From Vicingaceae bacterium (lineage in GTDB: Bacteria; Bacteroidota; Bacteroidia; Flavobacteriales_E; Vicingaceae), in contig BPHE01000010.1 in NCBI GenBank assembly GCA_026003395.1, forward strand, positions 1 to 64,000: DNA of 64,000 nucleotides, read 5' to 3'. This document shows positions 1 to 9,464 of this stretch, in pieces. The number at the start of each line of letters is the position of its first letter. Position 1 is the stretch's first letter. Made by a program: the position numbers and the translations under genes. Under the pieces are notes generated by a model that was not told the DNA's origin, did not search any database, and worked only from the letters and a program-made list of their open reading frames with translations.

Positions 1-5
1 TGATT

Positions 6-404
6 TCAATGATGAGGTATCACATGGATTTGGATCAATGTGGAGACAGAATCGTCATAGCTGACACTGACCAACGACTCAAGGGTGTAGTGGTCCTGAC
101 TGCAACGGATGAAATATACCGGATAAGGTTTGGCATGAGGTTGGCTTTTGCCGAAAACGACATCGCCTTTTGACAGAATGTTTTTTAGTTGTCCGGAAGT
201 GAGGTGTAAGCTGTCCACTGCATGGCGGGTATTCGGGGAAATGATTAGCGGAGTGTGGCCAATGGTCCATTTGATGCGGTTTTCGGGCAACCATGGCTGG
301 CGGTCGCGTCCTTTGAAAAGCATCACATACACCAGCACACAACCTATGAAAAATCCGATGAGATAATAAAACAACCGTCTCCAAAAACCTTCCATCATCA
401 TCAT
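6..404 (-). CDS. Small membrane-anchored protein, DUF4258-like
   Basis: 132-residue protein. An N-terminal hydrophobic stretch (about residues 11-29, LFYYLIGFFIGCVLVYVML) predicts one membrane anchor, followed by a soluble domain of about 100 residues. The motif WLPENRIKW after the anchor and the short beta-rich tail resemble small Bacteroidota proteins I associate with DUF4258; this is from memory and not certain. The start codon overlaps the stop of the alanine dehydrogenase gene by four bases, so the two are probably translationally coupled. Function unknown. The run of four methionines at the start leaves the exact start open by up to three codons. Confidence 0.6.
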   Translation of the reverse strand: MMMMEGFWRRLFYYLIGFFIGCVLVYVMLFKGRDRQPWLPENRIKWTIGHTPLIISPNTRHAVDSLHLTSGQLKNILSKGDVVFGKSQPHAKPYPVYFIRCSQDHYTLESLVSVSYDDSVSTLIQIHVIPHH

Positions 405-1618
405 TCGATTGCAGCCAACAATAGGTCAATATCTTTGTAGGGCAGGCCAAATTTTTCTCCCAGATATCGATTGGTCAAAATACCTTTATAGACATAGATG
501 CCGTTGCGGATACCATAGTTGAATTTGGCTCCTTCTTCCACGCCACCATTTTCGCCGAGGTTGATGAGAATAGGAGTGAGCACATGGCTGAGAGCGGTAG
601 ACGAGGTACGTGCCACGCGTGAGGCGAGGTTGGGAACACAATAATGGATAACACCATATTTTCTGAAAGTAGGATGTTCGTGGGTCGTCACTTCGCTGGT
701 TTCGAAGCATCCGCCCTGGTCTATGCTCACGTCGATGATGACGGCACCGGCTTTCATATCCTTGACCATTTCTTCGGTAACGACAATCGGACTGCGACCG
801 GCTTCGGTACGCAGTGCCCCAATGGCAACATCGGCATTGGTAAGGGCCTGGCGAAGCACCGAAGGTTGAATGACAGAGGTGTAGACACGCTGTCCTATAT
901 TGTTTTGTAAACGGCGGAGTTTGTAAATATTGTTGTCGAAAAGTTTCACGGAAGCTCCAACGCCCAGGGCTGCTCTTGCGGCATATTCTCCCACAGTGCC
1001 GGCACCGATGATCACTACTTCTGCAGGGGGAATACCGGAGATGCCCCCCAGCATGAGCCCCTGACCCTCGTTGATATTGCTGAGCAACTCAGCAGCAACA
1101 TGTATGGCCGTGGTGCCTGCAATTTCGGACATAGCCCGGATGATGGGGAAAATGCCTTCGTCGTCGGTGATAAAATCAAAAGCGACAGCCGTGATCTTTT
1201 TTTGCATCAGACGTTTGAGGTAATCTTTGGGTTGAATGGCAATTTGCAAGGCAGAGATAAGAAACTGATTGTATTGCATTTTTTCGATTTCTTCGATGGA
1301 AGGGGGTTCAATTTTAAGGATGATATGGGCTTTGTAAACTTCCTCGGGAGAATAAGCAATGCGTGCCCCTGCTTCGGAATAATCCCTGTCGTCGTAATTG
1401 GCACCTTTGCCGGCACCGGATTCAACAATGATTTCATGCCCATTGTTTATCAATACTTTGACATCTCCCGGAGTAAGTGGTATCCTTTTTTCTTGCAAAG
1501 AAATTTCTTTGGGTATCCCGATAAAGAGTTTTCCTTTTTTGGTTTCTACGGCCAACATTTCGGGTTGAGGCATCATGCCCAACGCCAGTTTTTTCATCAA
1601 ATTTTCTTTTTCTTTCAT
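401..1618 (-). CDS. ald: Alanine dehydrogenase
   Basis: 405-residue cytoplasmic enzyme of the alanine dehydrogenase / transhydrogenase alpha family, which interconverts L-alanine and pyruvate plus ammonia with NAD. The N-terminal signature IGIPKEISLQEKRIPLTP (residues 33-50) carries the substrate-binding Arg/Lys region. KIEPPS (102-107) and the Rossmann motif GAGTVG (205-210) are clear, and a conserved VVIIDVSIDQGG-type segment follows. It is slightly longer than the roughly 370-residue classical enzymes because of an N-terminal extension of about 30 residues, as seen in Bacteroidota homologues. The start overlaps the tsaE stop by four bases (ATGA) and the stop overlaps the next gene, so the three form a tight operon. 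The reaction is a confident family assignment; direction in vivo is unknown. Confidence 0.9.
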   Translation of the reverse strand: MKEKENLMKKLALGMMPQPEMLAVETKKGKLFIGIPKEISLQEKRIPLTPGDVKVLINNGHEIIVESGAGKGANYDDRDYSEAGARIAYSPEEVYKAHIILKIEPPSIEEIEKMQYNQFLISALQIAIQPKDYLKRLMQKKITAVAFDFITDDEGIFPIIRAMSEIAGTTAIHVAAELLSNINEGQGLMLGGISGIPPAEVVIIGAGTVGEYAARAALGVGASVKLFDNNIYKLRRLQNNIGQRVYTSVIQPSVLRQALTNADVAIGALRTEAGRSPIVVTEEMVKDMKAGAVIIDVSIDQGGCFETSEVTTHEHPTFRKYGVIHYCVPNLASRVARTSSTALSHVLTPILINLGENGGVEEGAKFNYGIRNGIYVYKGILTNRYLGEKFGLPYKDIDLLLAAIE

Positions 1619-2037
1619 GGTCTTTCTCTTATTATAATCATTCGTTGTTGGTCCGATTGAATGAAAATATGTATTTCCGCAGCTGTCAAGTCCGGAAAAA
1701 TTTCCATCATCAACTCAGGCCATTCGACGAAAATAAAATTATTTTTTGAAATAATCTCTTCTATGCCCAAATCGATAAGTTCGGAGGGGGATTTTAACCT
1801 GTAAAGGTCGAGATGATAGAGATCTCCCGATGCAGAATCATAGACATTGATAATGGAAAAAGTGGGGCTCGACATAGAGGAAGTCACCCCTAAGGCGCGG
1901 CAAAAAGCTTTGATAAGTGTGGTTTTGCCTGAACCCATTTCACCAAAAAAAAGAAAAATGCGTTGATGGGGAAAAGCTGCCAGGATATTCCGGGCCACCT
2001 CGGATAACTGTTGCGGATTGGAAGCAATAAATTGCAA
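1615..2037 (-). CDS. tsaE: tRNA threonylcarbamoyladenosine biosynthesis ATPase TsaE
   Basis: 140-residue P-loop ATPase that works with TsaB and TsaD to form t6A37 on ANN-decoding tRNAs. The Walker A motif GEMGSGKTT lies at residues 32-40. SSPTFSIINVY (threonine switch region) and the DLYHLDLYRL segment, followed by FVEWPE, are the usual TsaE signatures. Length is normal for the family (about 135-155). It is first in the minus-strand group tsaE-ald-DUF4258-like. A TAATTTAG box on the minus strand at 2064-2071 could be its -7 element. Confidence 0.93.
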   Translation of the reverse strand: MQFIASNPQQLSEVARNILAAFPHQRIFLFFGEMGSGKTTLIKAFCRALGVTSSMSSPTFSIINVYDSASGDLYHLDLYRLKSPSELIDLGIEEIISKNNFIFVEWPELMMEIFPDLTAAEIHIFIQSDQQRMIIIRERP

Positions 2038-2220
2038 AGTATGAAAATTTAAAAAGTTGAGGGCTAAATTAAGCGAAAAAATTGGAGTGAAAGTAAAGAA
2101 ATCGATGAAGAAAAACAGCCGATAAATTTTGTATGGCTTGTTTCTTACAAATGAATGGATGTGAGAGGTATGGAAGGTTCCGGCAACTTCTGCAATAAAA
2201 TCTAAATAAAGACGAAAGAA

Positions 2221-3774
2221 TTAGTTTTTGGGCTCGAGGTAAATGATGGGAATAATCATTTCTTCCATGGAAATGCCTCCGTGTTGGAAAGTGTCTTGGT
2301 AGTATTTGACAAAATGGTTGTAGTTGTTGGGATAGACAAAATAATCATGATTGAGGGCAAAGACAAATTTTTGGTTGATGTGAATTTTTGGCAAATGAGC
2401 TTTTTCGGGTTTGTCGATAGTATAAACTTCTTTTTCGTCGTATGTAAGGGTTTTGCCTTGTTTGTAACGAAGGTTGGTGTTGACATTTTTGTCGCCGATG
2501 ATTTGCACCGGATGTTTTATTTGAACAGAACCATGGTCGGTGGTGATGACGATGGGGACATTGTAGTTTTTGAGCGAGATCAACAAAGATTTGAGAGGCG
2601 AGTTAAGAAACCAGCTTTTAACGACCGATCGATAGGAAGAGGCATCTTTGGCAAGTTCCTTAACAATTTGAGTATCGGTGCCGGCGTGGGATAACATATC
2701 GATGAAGTTGAAAATGATCACATTGATGCGGTTGTTCATCATATTGGGAACTTCCGATACGGTTTTTTCTCCAAATTTATGGTTGAGCACTTTGTAGTAA
2801 GCAATACGGGGGTCGATGCCATAACGTTTGAGTTGTGATTTAAAGAGTTCGGGTTCGTGCATATTTTTGCCTGCATCATCATCGTCATTGACCCAAATGT
2901 CAGGGTAAATTTTTTCGATTTCGGAAGGCATAAGCCCGGCAAAAAGGGCATTGCGGGCATATTGGGTGGTTGTGGGTAGGATGCTGCAGTAGAGGTCTTC
3001 TTGTTCGGTCCAGTAGTATTGGCCGACTTCTTGTTCGAGCACTTTCCATTGATCATAACGCAAGTTATCGATGATAATAAGAAAAAGCGGGCGGTCTTCG
3101 GGCAAAAGAGGCATTATTTTTTTTCTAAAGAGAGTGTGTGAAAGCACGGGAGTGGAATCATCGGGGTCGTTAATCCATTGAAGGTAATTGTTTTGTACCC
3201 AACGGCAAAAAACGTTGTTGGCTTCATTTTTTTGGGCATAAAAAATTTCTTTCATTTCGTCGAGGCCGCTTTCTTCGATGTCCAATTCAAAATACACGAG
3301 TTTTTTGTAGATGTCTTGCCATTCGTCCCAATCGAGACGTGGGGAGAGTTGCATGGAAATTTCCATAAATTGCCGGCGGTAAGAAGCCAGGGATTGTTCG
3401 GCCATGATACGTTTTTTTTCAAGGTGTTTTTTGATGACCGGAAGAATTTGCAGGGGACTGACAGGTTTAATGATAAAATCGGATATCTTGCCACCGATGG
3501 CTTGTTCCATCAAACTTTCTTCTTCGCTTTTGGTTATCATGATAACCGGCAGTGAGGGATAATTTTCCTTAATGATTTGCAGTGAAGAGATCCCGGAAAT
3601 GCCCGGCATGTTTTCATCAAGAAAAATCAGATCGAATTTTTCTTCTTTTAGCTTTTGCAACGCTTCGTCACCACTTTTGACGGGAACAACGCTATAGCCC
3701 TTTTCATTCAGAAATTTGATGTGAGGGCGTAAAAGATCAATTTCGTCATCTGCCCATAAAATTTTTGCCTGCAT
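2221..3774 (-). CDS. porX: PorX-type response regulator with PglZ effector domain
   Basis: 517-residue protein. Residues 1-120 form a CheY-like receiver with acidic pocket DD (9-10), phospho-acceptor Asp53 in LIFLDENMPG, and the switch Lys in FIIKP. A helical linker (about 120-210) leads to a PglZ/alkaline-phosphatase-fold domain with LIIIDNLRYDQW (metal Asp), ILPTTTQYARNALF (nucleophilic Thr region) and TTDHGS (metal Asp-His). This architecture and length match PorX of Porphyromonas gingivalis, which with kinase PorY controls the T9SS and whose PglZ domain is a zinc-dependent oligonucleotide phosphodiesterase. I chose the ATG at 3774 because MQAKILWADDE is the canonical receiver start; the frame stays open to 4038, but that extension is low-complexity and covers the promoter region. 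No kinase gene is adjacent. A TAATTTAG box (minus, 3810-3817) lies 36 bases upstream. Confidence 0.93.
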   Translation of the reverse strand: MQAKILWADDEIDLLRPHIKFLNEKGYSVVPVKSGDEALQKLKEEKFDLIFLDENMPGISGISSLQIIKENYPSLPVIMITKSEEESLMEQAIGGKISDFIIKPVSPLQILPVIKKHLEKKRIMAEQSLASYRRQFMEISMQLSPRLDWDEWQDIYKKLVYFELDIEESGLDEMKEIFYAQKNEANNVFCRWVQNNYLQWINDPDDSTPVLSHTLFRKKIMPLLPEDRPLFLIIIDNLRYDQWKVLEQEVGQYYWTEQEDLYCSILPTTTQYARNALFAGLMPSEIEKIYPDIWVNDDDDAGKNMHEPELFKSQLKRYGIDPRIAYYKVLNHKFGEKTVSEVPNMMNNRINVIIFNFIDMLSHAGTDTQIVKELAKDASSYRSVVKSWFLNSPLKSLLISLKNYNVPIVITTDHGSVQIKHPVQIIGDKNVNTNLRYKQGKTLTYDEKEVYTIDKPEKAHLPKIHINQKFVFALNHDYFVYPNNYNHFVKYYQDTFQHGGISMEEMIIPIIYLEPKN

Positions 3775-3979
3775 AACTTTTTTTGTTTTATCAAACGATA
3801 AAGTTAACGCTAAATTATGGCAGATTCGGATGAATTTGGTAAATTTAAGAAATGGCGTGTTATTTTGAAATGAGAAAGGAAATAAATAATTTATGTAAGA
3901 AAAAGAAGGATGTGTGAGAATGTTCTTTATACGAATCGAATGGGTTTTTTCATTATTTTTGATAGAAATTTTATTAATA

Positions 3980-5689
3980 ATGAAAGAGTTGCGTTTCATG
4001 GCGGTGATAATTTTTGTTGTCTTTGTTATACACTCCATAAAAAGTCAGGTGGTTTTTCAAGTGGATACTTCAGTTAAATATCAAGTTGTAAAAGGTTTTG
4101 GAGGGAGTTTAAAAAGGCACAGCAAGGATTTATACACATCATCGCAGAGTATAATTACCACAATAGAAAATTTGGTTTTTAATGAATTGCACATTAACAT
4201 GATCAGAGTCATGTGTCATCCATCGATAGAGTCGGTGAATGATAATGGAAGCGCCACATATCTTGATACTTCACAATTGGATTGGAGCTATTACGAGAAT
4301 ACCACAAAAGACATTTATGCCATACAACGGGCAAAAACTGTGAGCAACGGAAGAATTGATTATATCATAGGCAGTAACAATTCCGCACCTGCATGGCAGA
4401 AGGCAAACAACAACATTAATTGGGGTGACACCATCCTTTGGTATATGTATGATGAATTTACGGAATATTTGTCGGCTTTTTTGAGAGGCATGAAACACAG
4501 ATACGGCATAACAATAAATGCTATCAGCCCGTTTAACGAACCGGGTATAAAAACTTATTATGAATCATTGACTTCATCAAAACACCAGGTCAAGCAGATT
4601 GTGAAAAAATTGAGACAACGATTGGACGGTTTGGAGAATTTGGGGTTGCTTCATCATGTGGATATTATATCGCCTGATTGTATAGCCGTGAGCGACACAA
4701 CTTATGTAACCCCCAATATTTGGTTTGATATTGGAGATTTATCTGTGAAAAACACCATTTATTATGTTGATTCTGCGTTAAATGGCCTGAATAATGATGT
4801 TTATACAAGAAATAGTTACGACATATTGGGTACTCATAATTATTTTGATGAAAACAATACAGCCGATTGGCAAACATTGAAGCAAATAAGTTACAATAAA
4901 CCTATATGGGTGACAGAAGCAGCAACATTCAATTCCAATGATTTTAGCATTTATGATGCAATCAAACAAGCCAAATGGATACACAGAAGTTTTACACAAG
5001 CCAATGCCCGGGTGTTTATGATGCACACACTTTATGAACCCGTAGTGAATGGTAAAACTTCCGGTTTGGTTGCATGGGATGGAAACACTGTCATCGTGCC
5101 AAAGCGGTATTATGGCTTTAAACAATTTGTAAATTTTATACATCCGGGATATTTTAGAGTAGAAATGACGGGAAATTATCCAAATTTATATGGATCGGCA
5201 TATTTGAGTGACAATGCAGATACTTTGGTAGTAGTTATCATCAATGATTCTCCCAATGATTATACTAATGTATTGGTCAATGTCCCAAAATCGAGTCAAA
5301 AGATACTCCATTATGCTACCTCCGACACAATGAATTTAAATTGCACAAAACTAAATGAGATTAACCCGCCATCAGGTGGGCAGTTTAATGCTCCATTGTT
5401 GAAGCACAGCATAAATACGTTTAAATTAATTCTTGATTCACCTTCCGGTTTGACATTTAAAAACTATGAAACAGATTATATCATCTATCCAAATCCTGTA
5501 AAAGAACAATTTTATATAAAAAACCTAATCGAGAGCACAAATTATGATCTTTATGACAGTTCAGGGAAGCTCATCAAATCCGGTATAATTTATCCTGCCA
5601 AACCGGAAAACATAAACGATATAAAACCCGGCATGTATTATTTAAAAATCAATGGCAAAAAATTGGGGTTATTAAAAATTGGAAATTAG
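3980..5689 (+). CDS. Secreted GH30-like glycoside hydrolase with type A T9SS sorting domain
   Basis: 569 residues from the ATG at 3980, chosen because it gives a compact signal peptide (hydrophobic core FMAVIIFVVFVI ending near KSQ); the frame is open to an upstream ATG at 3914. VVKGFGGSLKRHSKD starts the beta/alpha barrel as in GH30. The likely acid/base is Glu187 in ISPFNEP and the likely nucleophile is Glu313 in IWVTEAAT. A beta-sandwich follows (about 380-480), as in GH30 enzymes. The C-terminus (about 490-569) carries TDYIIYPNPVKEQFYI and ends LLKIGN, a type A T9SS sorting domain, so the enzyme is probably released or attached at the surface through SprA. Substrate could be xylan, glucuronoxylan or beta-glucan; the sequence alone does not tell. 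The gene looks more AT-rich than its neighbours. It faces the DUF5686 gene with a 12-base gap. Confidence 0.82.
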   Translation: MKELRFMAVIIFVVFVIHSIKSQVVFQVDTSVKYQVVKGFGGSLKRHSKDLYTSSQSIITTIENLVFNELHINMIRVMCHPSIESVNDNGSATYLDTSQLDWSYYENTTKDIYAIQRAKTVSNGRIDYIIGSNNSAPAWQKANNNINWGDTILWYMYDEFTEYLSAFLRGMKHRYGITINAISPFNEPGIKTYYESLTSSKHQVKQIVKKLRQRLDGLENLGLLHHVDIISPDCIAVSDTTYVTPNIWFDIGDLSVKNTIYYVDSALNGLNNDVYTRNSYDILGTHNYFDENNTADWQTLKQISYNKPIWVTEAATFNSNDFSIYDAIKQAKWIHRSFTQANARVFMMHTLYEPVVNGKTSGLVAWDGNTVIVPKRYYGFKQFVNFIHPGYFRVEMTGNYPNLYGSAYLSDNADTLVVVIINDSPNDYTNVLVNVPKSSQKILHYATSDTMNLNCTKLNEINPPSGGQFNAPLLKHSINTFKLILDSPSGLTFKNYETDYIIYPNPVKEQFYIKNLIESTNYDLYDSSGKLIKSGIIYPAKPENINDIKPGMYYLKINGKKLGLLKIGN

Positions 5690-5701
5690 ATCAAAAATAT
5701 A

Positions 5702-8134
5702 TCAAAATTCAAATTGTAAAAGAAACTTGCCAAACAAATTGTTTTTCCGGTTTGAATGGGCATAAAACCCCCAACGATAGAAACCTGCAAAGCCGATGGA
5801 GCTGAAGTTGAGTTTAAGGATTCGTTCGATCAGCAGGCCCGATTCAAAAATTCCTTTTGAGGGGATTTTATAAGTGTGTGTTGAAAAGGTAAAAGACGAA
5901 CGAAGATCTCCCATGTAAAAATTCTGAATGATGGCAAGACGAGGATTGAATTTATTGGTGTTCCATAAAATGTCTTTGAAGCGGTGTTTAAACATGGCAA
6001 AAACAAAGCGGTCGGCCAAAAACTCGTTGGGCAGAACGGTTTCCAAGGAGTAATCTGATTGAAGGCCAAAACGGGAGCCATTGTAAGCTGGCATCCACAA
6101 GAAAGTTTCGGGGATAGATCCTATGATTTGACCGACGTGAGCAAATAAGAAGGTTTCCCCCATGAATTTCCATGTTTTTTTATATTTCACCCAACATTCG
6201 TATTTTTCAAACATAGGATTGAAAGATGATTGAAAAAAACCGGTTTGCCAGCGGAAGTGCAATTCGGGGAAAGTAGATCCCTGACTCATAAGACCCGTTG
6301 GAGTTTGTACAAATTTTTCACGGAATTGCCACCGGAGGTGAATACTTGTTTGGTAATAATCATAGAAATTTTGCCAGATATTGCGTACAGATTCAGTCAG
6401 GTATTGGTCAATCCAATAACCTGTAGACCTGTTGATTTGATCGAAACCGGCCGAAAGAGAAGTATAAAATGGCAAGCGAAATTGTACAGCTGACCCCATC
6501 CGTTTTTGATAATCAAAGTTGTTGGCTGAGATTTGACGATAGGATTGGGTTCCGGATTCAAAAAACTTTTTATTTGTGGTTGGATATGGCATGCTGTTTT
6601 CAATTACATCGAAATCATAGAAAATTTTAAGGATAAAATCATGCTTGGGAGCTAATTTCAAAGCGCTTTCCGCACCATATTTCCAACGTTTGTCACCAAA
6701 GGCATAAGCAGCATAAACCATGTTGGTCCATCGGTTTCGCCACAAACCGATACTTTGAAAGCCGATGCCGGCTCTGATTTTTTCGTAGTTGTTGTAACTC
6801 AGGATTTTGTCCAATCTGATACCCAGGTGCTTATTTAAAGGATAAACGGAATTGAGCAAATTTTGCCAGCGTAATACTTGTTCATCCAGTTTGTGGGCTT
6901 TCCCCACACTGTCAATATATTCGTAGGTTCGGCGTTCCTTGGCATCGAGCGAATCTTTTCGCCATTGGTCAAGCAACTTATGGTTGTTCATGGCTTTCTC
7001 GTCCAATACAACGGCTACATCGGAACGGAATTTTTTTTGAATGTCGGGGTTTAGTTCGATTTCGCGGAAATAAGTCCAGGAAACGCCGGTGGGATAAATG
7101 CCGTTTACAGTAATATTGGTAAAATCGATTTTGGCATAATATTGTGAAGGAAACCAAAAACGGTCGGCAATTTTTTGATACTCCTGCTTGATAGATATAA
7201 AGATGTCGTTTGATTTTCTTTCGGCCGGCTCGCAGATAAAATGCACTACCGCAAAATCTTTGGCATGGATATGCATAAACCCTTTGATGGCTTCAAACAA
7301 GGTCCCTTTTTTGGGGAAAAATTGAATGACCCAAAGTGTGTCACCCTTCCGGTCAAACAAAGTGTCGCGCAAAATATAAGCATATCGAGATAAGCTTCCG
7401 CGGCTGATGGGAGACACATAATTTTTTCCTAGCAATGTAAAATAATCTCCGTAAATGCTGAATGATTGCAGTTCGGTAGAAACCATACCAAACAACAAAT
7501 GTTGAAAACCGGAGATACGCGAGGCCAAAACAGTTTCTTGGCTCTTTGCCGGCGGAATATGCATTTTCTCGGTGACGGTTTCGGTGATGAACAGATGTTT
7601 GTCATCAAAAAACTCTTTGGTTTTCAGCCATGTGCTGTCGTCCATAGAAACCGTAGAATCTCGCAATTCCAAAAGAGAGTCGTTGACTGTAACAATGAGT
7701 TTATTGTAAGAAATATATCTGAATGAAGCATTTTTCTCCGGGTCGTTGTATTTTCTTTGTTCGATGGTTTTGGCAATGATGGGAATGGCAGGATTTTCAC
7801 CGGGCTTGACGATGAATTCTTGCAATTGAACGGACGAGGGTATCAAGAATACTTCAATAAATGATTGATGATCATCAATCTCAATCGTTTTTCTTTCGTA
7901 GCCGATAAATTGCAGGTCGATTCGGCGTATAGGTTCAGGGCTTTTCAAAGAAAATTTGCCTTCTATCCCGGTATAGCCACCCAGATTGTTTTTACCGTTG
8001 ATGATAATATTTACAAAAGGTAGAGGTTGCTTGTTTTCGGCATCATAAACAATCCCTTTCAAGGTGAAATATTCTTGTGCAATGGCGCAGTTGAAAAATA
8101 AAAACAATATCCAGAAGAAAGCAATTCTATACAT
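5702..8134 (-). CDS. DUF5686 outer-membrane protein with carboxypeptidase-regulatory-like domain
   Basis: 810 residues from the ATG at 8134; eight extra codons are open upstream, but MYRIAFFWILFLFFNCAIAQ is a clean signal peptide. Residues about 21-110 (YFTLKGIVYDAENKQPLPFVNIIING...) are the N-terminal beta domain shared with SusC-like receptors (CarboxypepD_reg-like). The remainder matches the DUF5686 layout: a mixed region, then many alternating hydrophobic/aromatic strands, ending in an aromatic residue (FGKFLLQFEF) as expected of an outer-membrane barrel. No plug domain is seen, so it is not a TonB-dependent receptor. Function unknown; such proteins are widespread in Bacteroidota. The neighbours do not suggest a partner. 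Confidence 0.8.
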   Translation of the reverse strand: MYRIAFFWILFLFFNCAIAQEYFTLKGIVYDAENKQPLPFVNIIINGKNNLGGYTGIEGKFSLKSPEPIRRIDLQFIGYERKTIEIDDHQSFIEVFLIPSSVQLQEFIVKPGENPAIPIIAKTIEQRKYNDPEKNASFRYISYNKLIVTVNDSLLELRDSTVSMDDSTWLKTKEFFDDKHLFITETVTEKMHIPPAKSQETVLASRISGFQHLLFGMVSTELQSFSIYGDYFTLLGKNYVSPISRGSLSRYAYILRDTLFDRKGDTLWVIQFFPKKGTLFEAIKGFMHIHAKDFAVVHFICEPAERKSNDIFISIKQEYQKIADRFWFPSQYYAKIDFTNITVNGIYPTGVSWTYFREIELNPDIQKKFRSDVAVVLDEKAMNNHKLLDQWRKDSLDAKERRTYEYIDSVGKAHKLDEQVLRWQNLLNSVYPLNKHLGIRLDKILSYNNYEKIRAGIGFQSIGLWRNRWTNMVYAAYAFGDKRWKYGAESALKLAPKHDFILKIFYDFDVIENSMPYPTTNKKFFESGTQSYRQISANNFDYQKRMGSAVQFRLPFYTSLSAGFDQINRSTGYWIDQYLTESVRNIWQNFYDYYQTSIHLRWQFREKFVQTPTGLMSQGSTFPELHFRWQTGFFQSSFNPMFEKYECWVKYKKTWKFMGETFLFAHVGQIIGSIPETFLWMPAYNGSRFGLQSDYSLETVLPNEFLADRFVFAMFKHRFKDILWNTNKFNPRLAIIQNFYMGDLRSSFTFSTHTYKIPSKGIFESGLLIERILKLNFSSIGFAGFYRWGFYAHSNRKNNLFGKFLLQFEF

Positions 8135-8335
8135 TGTGAGGGAGATTAAAAATACCAATTTATTTTAGCGAATAAATAGAAAATTTTTGAAAGAAATGTA
8201 ACATTTCAGCAAAATTTGAAGTTTGCAAATAAGGAAAATTAATTGTGTTAATGGAAATGCTGCTATCTTATACCATCTAAACAATCAAAAAAATTTTAGA
8301 AAAAGCTGAACAATAGTGTTTAATTTTGAAAAATC

Positions 8336-9334
8336 ATGGGAACCATTGTGCAAAACATTAAGCGAACGTGGAATTTTATTTTGTTGCTGTTGTCATATTA
8401 TTTTTCAAAATTTCTAAAAACCCCTATTCTGTTGGGCAGCAAGCCATTTGCCATGAGCATAGAGCCAACCACGGCTTGCAATCTGGGTTGTCCCGAATGC
8501 CCCAGTGGGTTGAAATCTTTCACCCGGCCGACCGGCAATATTGATTTGAAAAAACTTGACGAATGGGCTTCCCAGGTGAAGAATCATGTGTGGTGGGTAA
8601 ATGTGTATTTTCAGGGAGAACCTTTCATACACAAACAGTTTATTGAAATGACCCGATTGCTAAAGAAACACGGGCTATTTGTAAACACTTCATCTAATAT
8701 GCATTTTGTCACGGAAAAGAATGCCGAAGCCATTGTGTTAAGCGGACTTGACAGAATTGTCATTTCGATCGACGGGGCTACTCAAGAAACTTATGAAGCA
8801 TACCGTAAGAATGGAAAGTTGGAAAAAGTGATACAAGGTACCCGGGCATTGGTAAATGCCAGAAAGAAATTGAAAAGAAAAAAACCGGCATTGATTTTTC
8901 AGTTTTTGGTGACATCGGCCAATGAACATGAGATGGAAGATATAAAAAAATTGGCAAAGGATCTGGGGGTGGATCGGTTAAATTTTAAAACACTGCAGGT
9001 GTATGGTTTTGAAAATGGCCATCCATTGCTGCCCAAGAATTTGAAATACAGCAGATATAAACCCGGGCCGGATGGACGTTGGGTGTTGAAAAATCCATTA
9101 CACAACGAATGTTGGCGAATGTGGACGAGTTGTGTGGTTACGTGGGACGGCCGCGTGGTGCCTTGTTGTTTTGACAAAGACGCAAAATATCAATTGGGAC
9201 AACTGACCGGAAATACTTTTGCAGAAATATGGAATGGAGAAAAATATCGCCAATTTCGAAATCAAATTCTGAGAAACAGAAAAAGCATTGACATTTGTCG
9301 GAATTGCTCCGAAGGGTCGCAAGTGTGGGGATAA
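8336..9334 (+). CDS. Radical SAM protein with C-terminal SPASM domain
   Basis: 332 residues. The radical SAM cluster motif CNLGCPEC (CxxxCxxC) is near residue 50 within MSIEPTTACNLGCPECPSG. Residues 1-40 contain a hydrophobic segment (FILLLLSYYFSKFL) that could bind the membrane. The C-terminus has a SPASM-type cysteine set: CWRMWTSC, VVPCCFD and ICRNCSEG, which would hold auxiliary iron-sulfur clusters. Enzymes of this architecture mature peptides or modify small molecules; no precursor peptide or obvious substrate gene is adjacent, so the reaction is not assigned. It stands alone, divergent from the DUF5686 gene across a 200-base gap. Confidence 0.85.
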   Translation: MGTIVQNIKRTWNFILLLLSYYFSKFLKTPILLGSKPFAMSIEPTTACNLGCPECPSGLKSFTRPTGNIDLKKLDEWASQVKNHVWWVNVYFQGEPFIHKQFIEMTRLLKKHGLFVNTSSNMHFVTEKNAEAIVLSGLDRIVISIDGATQETYEAYRKNGKLEKVIQGTRALVNARKKLKRKKPALIFQFLVTSANEHEMEDIKKLAKDLGVDRLNFKTLQVYGFENGHPLLPKNLKYSRYKPGPDGRWVLKNPLHNECWRMWTSCVVTWDGRVVPCCFDKDAKYQLGQLTGNTFAEIWNGEKYRQFRNQILRNRKSIDICRNCSEGSQVWG

Positions 9335-9420
9335 ATTTATAAAAACGCCGGCGTGCCTATCTTTAAAATTTGATTAAGTTTAATAGAAACACAGAAAACC
9401 GGAGAAATACCCAATCAAGT

Positions 9421-9452
9421 TTGACAGGTTTATTTTAAAAAATTTACATTTG
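9421..9452 (+). promoter_or_regulatory. Bacteroidota-type promoter before the PaaE-like reductase gene
   Basis: A TTGACA (9421-9426) is followed after 18 bases by TACATTTG (9445-9452), which matches the Bacteroidota -7 consensus TAnnTTTG. The start codon at 9465 is only 12 bases further on, so the leader would be very short. This is the most complete promoter in the window because both elements are present. Confidence 0.5.
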
Positions 9453-9464
9453 TGGCAAAAAACG

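Noticed and set aside
1100-1660. 186-residue open frame antisense to alanine dehydrogenase
   Set aside because: Phe/Gly-rich mirror of a conserved enzyme gene with no independent support.
3775-4038. N-terminal extension of the PorX reading frame to 605 residues
   Set aside because: The added 88 residues are Lys/Asn/Ile-rich low complexity, the receiver domain starts cleanly at the ATG at 3774, and the extension would overlap the promoter and the start of the GH30 gene.
8193-8207. 15-base palindrome GAAATGT-A-ACATTTC between the DUF5686 and radical SAM genes
   Set aside because: Short inverted repeats of this size are expected several times by chance in 64 kb of AT-rich DNA, and there is no second copy in the window.
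9345-9354. Perfect palindrome ACGCCGGCGT after the radical SAM gene as a terminator
   Set aside because: It has no loop and no following T run, so it does not look like a terminator.
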